NCBI RefSeq assembly: GCF_900142205.1
Contig: NZ_FRAA01000008.1
Location: 156,641 to 220,640, forward strand
Direction of reading: 5' to 3'
Length of the DNA stretch: 64,000 nucleotides
Source: Reichenbachiella agariperforans
Lineage (GTDB): Bacteria > Bacteroidota > Bacteroidia > Cytophagales > Cyclobacteriaceae
Made by a program: the position numbers and the translations under genes. This document shows positions 53,938-62,800 of this stretch, piece after piece; the stretch's first letter is position 1, and every line of letters begins with the position of its first letter. Below the pieces are notes generated by a model, which had not been told where the DNA came from, ran no database searches, and saw only the letters and a program-made list of their open reading frames with translations.

Positions 53938-55143
53938 CTATTTAAAGTTGAGTTCGGGATAGTCAGACCACTGCCTGACACCACCCTCGTGCAATGCGTC
54001 CAATACGATTTGTACACATTTAGCCGTAGTAGCTCCTGTTTGAATATCTGAGATCACGGCATCTCCATCAACGATGGATTTATGAAACTGGCGTAGCGCA
54101 TCTATCGTCGGGTCATTGCCTGGCGCATCTATCGGAGCACCTTTTCCCTCTTGCCATGCCTGAATCGTAGCACCTGATACGCCATCCACGACTCCTGTTG
54201 CTTTCCCTCCTCTTTTTTCATGGTATATCTTGCCAGCTGTATAATCAAGAATCAAAGTTGCCTCAGAGCCAAGTACTTTGATCTGATAGTCTTCGTATCC
54301 GTTGGTCGTCGTGCACGTGAAGGACGCATTTAATCCCGATGGATACCTAAACAGTACGTGCGCATTGTCAAAGGTCTCACGACCATCCTTCCAGTGATCA
54401 ATCCCACCGAATCCCGTGATTTTGTCTGGATGGCTCTCGCTAACCCAGTTGACGAAATCAATCTGATGTGACATGAGCTCCGCTGGCAAACCTCCAGAAA
54501 ATTCTCGATACATGCGCCAGTTGATCAGTCGCTCCCATTTGAGATCTGGCACGGGTCTACGCCAGTCTCCGTTTCTGTTCCACTGACATTCATAGGCAGT
54601 CACCTCTCCAATATAGCCTGACTGGATGATTTCTCGTGCACGGTTATAAAGCGGACTACTGTGGTACTGATGGCCGGTCTGAAAGACCAAGTCCGTTCTT
54701 TTGGCCGCATCAATCACAGCCTGCGTCTCCGATACGCCTTTGACCATAGTTTTCTCACAGTAGACATGCTTTCCTGCTGCTAATGCTGCGATAGCAATCT
54801 CCCCGTGCGTACTAAATGGCGTGGTGATCACGACCGCATCTACAGATTTGTCCTCTAGTAGTTCTCGGTAATCTTCGTAGCTTTTCTTGACCTGCGCCTT
54901 CTGGCATGCAGCCTCCAACCTAAAGGGAATCAAATCGCTACATGCTGTGACTTTCACTCCCTCTATCTCACCGATGAGATGGATGATCCCAGTACCACGG
55001 TCTCCCGTACCAATCACTCCCACACCGACCTCATCAGGCTTTCGCCCAAACATCCCCGTAGCATAGTTGGCACCCAACAACATACCACCAGCAGTCACAG
55101 CTCCAGCCTTTACAAATTTTCTTCTATCAATCTTGTCCCTCAT
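53938..55143 (-). CDS. Gfo/Idh/MocA oxidoreductase with Tat signal (second copy)
   Basis: A 401-residue paralogue of the downstream gene. The N-terminus IDRRKFVKAGAVTAGGMLLGA is a Tat signal. It has the Rossmann motif VGVIGTGDRGTG, the catalytic-region CEKTMVKG (EKT in place of EKP) and SHQIDFVNWV. It ends 24 bp before the next gene and begins 2 bp after the DUF1080 gene. The pair may perform opposite steps: 3-keto formation on a disaccharide, then re-reduction of the keto sugar. Confidence 0.9.
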   Translation of the reverse strand: MRDKIDRRKFVKAGAVTAGGMLLGANYATGMFGRKPDEVGVGVIGTGDRGTGIIHLIGEIEGVKVTACSDLIPFRLEAACQKAQVKKSYEDYRELLEDKSVDAVVITTPFSTHGEIAIAALAAGKHVYCEKTMVKGVSETQAVIDAAKRTDLVFQTGHQYHSSPLYNRAREIIQSGYIGEVTAYECQWNRNGDWRRPVPDLKWERLINWRMYREFSGGLPAELMSHQIDFVNWVSESHPDKITGFGGIDHWKDGRETFDNAHVLFRYPSGLNASFTCTTTNGYEDYQIKVLGSEATLILDYTAGKIYHEKRGGKATGVVDGVSGATIQAWQEGKGAPIDAPGNDPTIDALRQFHKSIVDGDAVISDIQTGATTAKCVQIVLDALHEGGVRQWSDYPELNFK

Positions 55144-55145
55144 AC

Positions 55146-56516
55146 TTAGTTCAGTTCTCTGATTTTAATGCTACGGTAGCTGACCTCATCTCCATGATCT
55201 TGGAGCAAAATACAGCCCTCAGGCCACTGACCAAAATTCTCCCACTTCGCATATTTGCTATAGGCCACCAGTGCTTTAAATAGCTGCGAATGACGGTCAT
55301 ACGTTACTACTTTTTCGTTGTTGAGCCAGTGCTCTACTTTGCCATCTTTAGCTACTATTCTGGCTTTATTCCATTGACCTATACCTTTGAATTGCTTACC
55401 ACGGTCTTTCACAGATAGGTTGTCTGCGGTGATCAAATCGTATAACGATCCAACGGTACGGTTGCCGTTGACACCCTTTTTGGCATCAGGGTGCTTTTCA
55501 TCATCTAGGATTTGAAACTCACAACCAATGGCACTGCCTGCTCCTTTGTTGAGACTGGGATCAACATAGTATTTGATGCCGCTATTGGCTCCTTCTGTGA
55601 TTTTAAACTCCAATTCCAACTCGAAATTGGCAAATTTATTGATGGTCACTATATCACCTGGACCCGTAGATTCTCCTCCATCTGTCTTTTGTACTGTCAA
55701 TACTCCATCGGCCATATTCCAACCAGACACTGGAAACTCATCCAATTTTGCACCTCTCCATCCAGCATTCGTCGTTCCGTCCCACAACAATCTAAATCCG
55801 TTGCGCTGCTCCCAGTCAGTCAGTTGATTTTTCAAGTAACTCAACTCTGGAACGGCAGGGGCTCTGTCCCACTCCTCATTTTCAAACCCACTCGTCAGTA
55901 TCTTGATATTCCTCCATTTGATCTGAGCACCTTTGAGATGATCTTCCCAGATGCTATGCACCTGCAACCCAATAAATCCCTCAGCGGTCATATCGTCAAC
56001 GAGTCTGGCACATTGCACACCATTAACCCATGTATTGATCTCAGAGCCGATTGCTTCTATATGAATTTTGTTCCAACCTGCTTTGTTGAGCGCTGAAGCT
56101 GCCTTATAGTTTCGACTCAAGGGATAGATCCATCCCCGTCTCTGCTCATCGTATATACCGCCAGACCAACCACGACTCGATGGGTCGATTTCCACTTGAT
56201 ATCCATGAACTACTCCATCTCTGTAGTCCTTGTCGGTATTTGATCTTATTTGTATTCCTGAGTTGAGACCAGAATTAATAAAAACTTCCAGTTCTAGAAT
56301 GAAGTCACCGTATTTCTTTTTGGTAGTCAAAAAACTATTGGGTGTGTCTGGCACGGCTGCACCAACTATTTCGTTATCAATGACTTCATACGTCGCTTTT
56401 CCTCCTAATTGAGTCCATCCTTTTAGATCTTTGCCGTTGAACAAGTCCACCCATTGTGCACTCACTGTCCCTACACTTAATGCTAAGCATAGTGCTAATC
56501 CTACTTTCCTAATCAT
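55146..56516 (-). CDS. double-domain DUF1080 protein (3-keto-disaccharide hydrolase-like)
   Basis: A 456-residue exported protein (signal MIRKVGLALCLALSVGTVSAQ). Two LamG-like DUF1080 domains, about residues 22-210 (VDLFNGKDLKGW) and 235-456 (FRLLWDGTTNAGWRG), each carry the family features. Established work links DUF1080 to hydrolysis or elimination of 3-keto-glycosides. Here it is first in an operon with two Tat-exported oxidoreductases that could make and clear the 3-keto group. The two domains may split the duties or act on both ends of a disaccharide. Confidence 0.88.
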   Translation of the reverse strand: MIRKVGLALCLALSVGTVSAQWVDLFNGKDLKGWTQLGGKATYEVIDNEIVGAAVPDTPNSFLTTKKKYGDFILELEVFINSGLNSGIQIRSNTDKDYRDGVVHGYQVEIDPSSRGWSGGIYDEQRRGWIYPLSRNYKAASALNKAGWNKIHIEAIGSEINTWVNGVQCARLVDDMTAEGFIGLQVHSIWEDHLKGAQIKWRNIKILTSGFENEEWDRAPAVPELSYLKNQLTDWEQRNGFRLLWDGTTNAGWRGAKLDEFPVSGWNMADGVLTVQKTDGGESTGPGDIVTINKFANFELELEFKITEGANSGIKYYVDPSLNKGAGSAIGCEFQILDDEKHPDAKKGVNGNRTVGSLYDLITADNLSVKDRGKQFKGIGQWNKARIVAKDGKVEHWLNNEKVVTYDRHSQLFKALVAYSKYAKWENFGQWPEGCILLQDHGDEVSYRSIKIRELN

Positions 56517-56557
56517 GCTTATCTTCGTTTGCTTTCAATTTCTTGTCATTCGACAAG

Positions 56558-56589
56558 TTGTGTTAACGTACACACGTATTTCAAAAATA
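56558..56589 (-). promoter_or_regulatory. possible promoter and operator of the DUF1080 operon
   Basis: On the minus strand, TATTTTTG (56589-56582) fits the Bacteroidetes -7 box TAnnTTTG. Just downstream lies TTGTGTTAACGTACACAC (56558-56575), with arms TGTGT and ACACA, reminiscent of a LacI-type operator. A -33 TTTG was not found at the expected distance. Elsewhere in 56517-56835 nothing is clear. Confidence 0.35.
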
Positions 56590-56835
56590 TATAAGAGAAC
56601 TAAATAATACTACGTATTAAAGATTATTCCTTAGAATAAAATTCATACTGTTAATCTTTTATCGTCTGTACAATCCATCCTTATTGTATTTATTCGATCA
56701 AGTCATTCTTTCTCTAGAATTATTTTAATCATACATGAAGTATTTAATCTGTAATAGCGAATTTATGCTAAATTCACGTTCCATCGTATCCTTATACTAA
56801 ACAGCCAACCACAACCTACTATTACAGAAGTAATT

Positions 56836-57588
56836 ATGGCCAAATTAAAGATACTCGTTGCTGAGGATGACACGACTCATGCGACTAAAATGGAAATGCT
56901 ACTCGATGAAATGGAATACAACTGTGTCGGGGTTCACGACAATGAGAAGGATTTACTTCGCAGCATTCAAATCATGAAACCCGATGTGATTGTTTTAGAT
57001 ATTTCACTCAAAAACACAGACAGCGGCATCAGTATTGCTCAAAAAATACAACGCATTCGCCCTACTCCTTTTCTCTTTGTGACCTCATTTGATGACAAAG
57101 AAACTTTGGGCAAAGCCATGGAGACAAATCCCTATGCCTATCTTATCAAACCCGTCGAGCGAGGCAACCTACAAGCTGCGATAGAACTCGCCATCCACAA
57201 ATTTAGTCGACAGGAGACGACCTCTCACACTCAGCAATCGGAGTGGAATACTGACGTACTCGTTCAAAACAGTTTTTTCCTCAAAAGAGGAAGTAAACTT
57301 GAGAAAGTACAGGTCAAAGATATACTCTGGATAGAATTAACAGATGAACGCTATTGTCAAATCATCACTACTACACACCAATATCATTTGCGCATGTCGC
57401 TCAAGGCACTGGAACAACAGCTCGACCCTAAGCTGTTTTTGAGGGTACATCGAGCCTACATCGTCAGCATAGACCGAATTAATAGTATAGAAGAAGCTGA
57501 TCTAATGATCGGTATTGAAGGCAGGGAGATCCCTTTTGGTCGCAGCTACAAGACCGTTTTGTTTAAAAGATTACAAATGCTACACTAA
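56836..57588 (+). CDS. LytTR-type response regulator
   Basis: A 250-residue regulator with a receiver domain (residues about 4-120; acidic pocket VAEDD, phosphoacceptor Asp55 in VIVLDISL, Lys in YLIKPVE) and a LytTR DNA-binding domain (about residues 140-250; FLRVHRAYIVSIDRI, IPFGRSYK). LytTR proteins usually bind pairs of direct repeats. Its kinase partner follows after 57 bp. The target genes are not evident, though the large surface protein just downstream is a candidate. Confidence 0.92.
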   Translation: MAKLKILVAEDDTTHATKMEMLLDEMEYNCVGVHDNEKDLLRSIQIMKPDVIVLDISLKNTDSGISIAQKIQRIRPTPFLFVTSFDDKETLGKAMETNPYAYLIKPVERGNLQAAIELAIHKFSRQETTSHTQQSEWNTDVLVQNSFFLKRGSKLEKVQVKDILWIELTDERYCQIITTTHQYHLRMSLKALEQQLDPKLFLRVHRAYIVSIDRINSIEEADLMIGIEGREIPFGRSYKTVLFKRLQMLH

Positions 57589-57645
57589 TTACCTGTTCAA
57601 AGAGGGGCGATAATATTGAGAATGATTTTAAGATTGAACCAGTTC

Positions 57646-59700
57646 ATGCAAATTAGAAATTACCTTTTAGCACTATGCCTGACTCTCGTCGGGACATCCT
57701 ATGCCCAATCACCTATCCTGCGACAAATGATAGAAGCGCAGCAGGCAGATAATGAAATATTGTTGGACTCCTTGATCAATCAGATGTATGCCAAATCTAG
57801 TACGTTAGACTGGGCTTCATATTTTGACTCGTTGTCTGCGTCAATTGATTCGGACTCTATCTTGATAGATTTCTATTATGATGTAGCTGCTCCCATTATT
57901 ACGGGAAAAAGTGCTTCTGAAGCAATTACCCTAATAGATGAAGGAATTCGATTGAGTGAGGGAATCGATCACAAGATGCTCACAGCGGAGGGGTTAGAAC
58001 TAAAGGCATTTGCACTGAGTCAGTTTGGTCGATTTGATGAATCCATCGCTCTGTTTTATCAAGCCTTACGCTTAATAGACCCAAAGTTACACGGCGGACT
58101 TTACGCCAGTACTTTGGCCAACCTTGCCTCTACCTTGCACGAGATGGGAGACAATGAAAAATCCATCGATTACCACCGAAAGAGCTTGGCTTATCACCAG
58201 GATACTGGAGACCTACGCGGCGAAGCTTTGTCGTATTTGGGTCTGGGCAACGCCTACTCCGGGGGGCCAAATTATGACAGTGCGTTGTATTATTACGAGA
58301 AGACCATCAAGTTGTCAAAACCAAATGGATGGAACGACCTAGAAGCCTATAGCTATGGCAACATGGCCTCTGTCTATCTAGAGCAGAACCTCTTACAAAA
58401 AGCCATTGACTATCAGAAGAAAGGATTGGCGATGGAAGAAGAGCGCAATGATGAGGTGATATCTATCGAGTCTCATGCCAACCTTGCTTCTGCGTATGCC
58501 CAACTTCAGAACAGAGATCTGGCGATGTATCACTTGGATCGAGCCAAACAAATCGTCGAAAAATACGACGCATGGCATACCATGGTGATGGTCTATGAGA
58601 TTGAGTCAGAAGCGTATAAATCCTTTGGACAATATGATCTAGCACTCGCTGCTTACAAGCAGTTCAAAACATTAGGAGATAGCCTGTCAGGTGAGGAAGT
58701 CCAACGAAATAAACTGGCACTACAAGAACAGTACGAAGCAGAAAAGAAAGAGAATGAAATCTTAACCCTCCAACAGCAAAACCAATTGGCTACTTTGGAC
58801 CTGGAACAGGGTCGGATGGAAAAAATGCGCTTGACTATCTTGGCAGGAGTAGCCTTACTCGCTTGTGGAGGATTCATCTTTGGGTTCATCCAGACCCGAA
58901 GATCCAAACGAGCACTGGACAAGCGAAACCTAATTATCACTGATATCAACAAAAAACTGAATGCCTCTCAAGACGCGCTGATGGAAAGCAACAAGATGAA
59001 GGACAAGTTCTTTGCACTGATCGCTCACGATATCCGAGGACCTCTGACGTCCTTTCAGGGGATTGGACGCATGCTCCACTACCAAATGAAAAAGGGCGAC
59101 ACTCAAAAGGTAAACCAACTGATAGAACAAGTAGACAAATCTGCAGACAAAGTCAATCACCTATTGGATAACCTCCTCAAATGGACCTTGAACCAGCTTG
59201 GCACTTTGCCTTACCAACCGCAGGAGATCAACCTCCAACTCCTGATAGATGATGCGGTGACGATATTTGCCCCCAGTGCACGAGCCAAAGAGGTAGAATT
59301 GATCGTCGACTCTATCTATGAAGAGGAAGGTGTCTGGGTACGTGCAGACATCAATATGATAGGCACCGTACTGCGTAATTTACTGAGCAATGCTATCAAA
59401 TTCACCCCACGACTTGGGCAAGTGACAATTGCTATTGAGTCACGGTCGGATCAGTTGATTGTCCATGTCCGTGATACAGGAATCGGGATGAGCGAAGAGG
59501 CAAAAAGCCGAATCATGGAAGAAAGTCTAAACGCCAGCGCAACTGGTACCGACGGAGAAAAAGGCACAGGACTCGGACTGATACTCTGTCGAAAATTTGT
59601 AGAAATACATGGCAGTCAACTCAACGTGACGATCCATGAAGGTACCACTGTCAGTTTCTCCTTAGAACTGGTGAAAACGAGCATCTTGCACGAACAATAA
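57646..59700 (+). CDS. TPR-containing sensor histidine kinase
   Basis: A 684-residue kinase. The start at 57646 (MQIRNYLLALCLTLVGTSYAQ) gives a signal peptide; earlier ATGs exist in frame. About five TPR repeats fill residues 95-345. They lie in the periplasm, before a coiled-coil stretch and one transmembrane helix at about 395-415 (LTILAGVALLACGGFIFGF). HisKA has His461 (FFALIAHDIRGPLTSFQ), and the ATPase has NLLSNAIKFTP, DTGIGMS and GTGLGLILCRKF. It should phosphorylate the LytTR regulator upstream. The TPRs suggest sensing of a protein or peptide. Confidence 0.92.
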   Translation: MQIRNYLLALCLTLVGTSYAQSPILRQMIEAQQADNEILLDSLINQMYAKSSTLDWASYFDSLSASIDSDSILIDFYYDVAAPIITGKSASEAITLIDEGIRLSEGIDHKMLTAEGLELKAFALSQFGRFDESIALFYQALRLIDPKLHGGLYASTLANLASTLHEMGDNEKSIDYHRKSLAYHQDTGDLRGEALSYLGLGNAYSGGPNYDSALYYYEKTIKLSKPNGWNDLEAYSYGNMASVYLEQNLLQKAIDYQKKGLAMEEERNDEVISIESHANLASAYAQLQNRDLAMYHLDRAKQIVEKYDAWHTMVMVYEIESEAYKSFGQYDLALAAYKQFKTLGDSLSGEEVQRNKLALQEQYEAEKKENEILTLQQQNQLATLDLEQGRMEKMRLTILAGVALLACGGFIFGFIQTRRSKRALDKRNLIITDINKKLNASQDALMESNKMKDKFFALIAHDIRGPLTSFQGIGRMLHYQMKKGDTQKVNQLIEQVDKSADKVNHLLDNLLKWTLNQLGTLPYQPQEINLQLLIDDAVTIFAPSARAKEVELIVDSIYEEEGVWVRADINMIGTVLRNLLSNAIKFTPRLGQVTIAIESRSDQLIVHVRDTGIGMSEEAKSRIMEESLNASATGTDGEKGTGLGLILCRKFVEIHGSQLNVTIHEGTTVSFSLELVKTSILHEQ

Positions 59701-59831
59701 GAAGCTCAGTCATCGATTTCGTGTAGCAATTTGAACTACTCATGAAGGGATTTGAGCAACTCATGTACAAGTCATCAAAGTAAGGTTTTTGGATTGAAGA
59801 AATTCACGGTTGATAATAAAACCGTGAATCG

Positions 59832-62800
59832 ATGATTATACAATTTTTTACTTCCCTATTCCACCGACTCAATGCAACTCTTGCCGAGTCATCTGCTGTC
59901 TCAAGATGGCGCTTTATCCCTTCTTTCAAAACCAAGACAGTGCTAATCGCCATGCTGCTCATGCTTATTGCAGGATTGGCTCAGGCGCAGGATCGCCCTT
60001 TCATCACGACTTGGGAGACGACAAGTTCTAATCAATCCATCAGAATTCCCTGGAATTCCAACACATACAGTTTGGATTATACGGTGGACTGGGGTGATGG
60101 CTCTGTCGATACACACGTAGCAAATGATGCCAATCATACCTATGCCGAACCAGGGATTTACGAAGTACAAATCAGTGGTTTTTTTGACGCCATACTCATG
60201 CCCAATGGTAGCAGCTCTAACTTGCTCAGTATCGAACAATGGGGAGACATCCCCTGGCGGACGATGAGCTCCGCATTCGCAAATACTACCAACTTGCAGA
60301 TCAATGCCACTGACGTACCGAACTTGTCTGCTGTGACGGACATGTCTGGGATGTTTCAGGGAGCTTCATCACTGGATGCGGATCTGGGTGCTTGGGACAT
60401 TAGTCATGTGACCAACATGAGCCAAATGCTCTATGGCACAAATCTCTCTGTTGACAACTACGAGCAGACACTAGCAGGGTGGTCCACACTAGACACAGAT
60501 GAAACCAGTATACCCACAGGCGTTACATTTGGTGCTCAAGGACTCCGCTACTGTGACAATTCTTCTAGGACCTTGCTAGCAGACACTTATGGTTGGACCC
60601 TCAACGGGGACGCGCCTGTAGAACAAGGGATTATACTGCACAATGCAAGTTTAGAATACATCATCAGTCAAGAGCCTATCACAAGTTTAGCCCCTCCCAC
60701 CGCAGAGACATGTGATGGAGAGGCAATCACTGCTACGACAGATGCAACATTTCCAATCAGTGAAGCACAGACCATCACATGGACATATACGTCGACAAGC
60801 GGAGCTAGTAGAACCCAAGAACAAGAAATTTGGGTAGGTAGACCCTTCGTTACCACATGGGAAACAGCCAATTTCATAGATGCCCAAAATTTCATTAGAA
60901 TTCCAATCAACAGCGGATTGATTTATAATTATAGCTATAAGGTAGACTGGGGCGATGGCAGTACAGACAATACCATCTACACGAAAGCTAACCAGGCAAT
61001 TCACGAATATGCCTCTGAGGGAACTTATACCGTTTCGATATATGGTGATTTCCCGGCTATCTCATCAAGTTCCGCATTTGACAGATCCAAGTTCATGACA
61101 ATCGAACAATGGGGGGATATCGAGTGGAAGTCAATGAATAGTGCATTTGCCAACCTATCAAACATGGTTTGTAATGCGACAGACGTACCTAACCTCACGC
61201 AGGTGACAGACATGTACAACATGTTCAACAATGCTACGCGCTTTACGGGAGATCTCAGTGGATGGAATGTGAGTCATGTGACCAATATGTCCAGTATGTT
61301 CTACAACGCCCAATCTTTCAACAGTGACCTTAGTGCATGGGACGTCAGCCACGTGACCAACATGTCGTACATGTTTTACAGAGTGTCTTCATTTGATCAG
61401 AGTCTAGCCAACTGGGATATCAGTTCGGTGACGCAAATGTCAAGCATGCTCAGCTACTCTGGTTTTTCTACTCCTCACTATGACCAGACACTGGCTGGCT
61501 GGGCAACATTGGATACTGAGGGAGGAGAAACGAAGATTCCAACGAATCAGTATCCATCACCCTATGGACTGATCTACTGTGATGCCACAAGCCGCTCTAC
61601 GCTAAACAACAACTACTCTTGGAATATTTCAGGTGATCAAGAGGCTGACGGAGGTATCGTGCCAGATGCCAAATTTTTATCTACAGTCATAGGCAAAAGC
61701 AGCCTTGAGAGCTTAGTAGCGCCTACGGCGACTGCTTGTGATGGAGAGATCATCACTGCGACCACAGATGCAGTCTTACCAATCACTTCTCCACAGACCA
61801 TCACTTGGACTTACACCGCTACTGGAGGCAACACCACGACCCAAGAGCAATATGTTTTTGCAGGAAGGCCTTTTGTCACCACATGGGAAACAATTGACAA
61901 TTTGGAAGGACAGAACAATGTAGTATATATCCCTGGATACGACGAAGATTTTAACTTCGTGGTAGACTGGGGAGATGGCACTGTAGACGAAACAATATAC
62001 TCTGAAGATGTCGATGCGGTGCACAGCTACGCTACTGCTGGGACCTATACGGTTTCTGTGAATGGGCAGTTTCCATATTTTTATGCCTACGACAGCTACT
62101 CTCCTGACAAATTGGTGAGCATAGATCAATGGGGAGATATCCAATGGGATGATCTGAGCTACATGTTTGAAGGAGCCACAAAGATGGTCTACAATGCCAC
62201 TGACACACCTGATCTTTCATATGTCACGGACCTTTCGGGTATGTTTTATGGCTTAACTTCTTTCAATGCTGATTTGAGCAACTGGGATGTGAGTCAAATC
62301 GAATACATGGACGATATGTTCTATGGCGCCTCATCCTTCAATCAAAACCTTGGGAATTGGGACATCAGCAGTATCGAAGACATGGAAGAGATGTTGAGTG
62401 GGACAGGATTGTCTGCACAAAACTATCAGCAGACCTTGGCAGGTTGGTCTACACTGGATACAGACAACGGAGAGACAAGTGTGCCTACTGACATCTATTT
62501 AGGAGCAGAAGGGCTGCGCTATTGTGACGATACGGACAGAAATATCCTCATAGATACATACTCTTGGACTATTGACGGGGACGGTGAAGCCGAAAACGGA
62601 ATAGTACCCAACACCAACAACTTGGCTAGTGTAATCAGTAAAGAGTCTATAGAGACAATAGACGCACCGACTGCTACGACTTGCGATGGAGAAGCTATCA
62701 CCGCAACAACAGAGACCATATTCCCAATCACCGAACCACAGACTATCGTCTGGAATTATACCGCAACGGACGGTAGTACCGCAACGCAGGAGCAATATGT

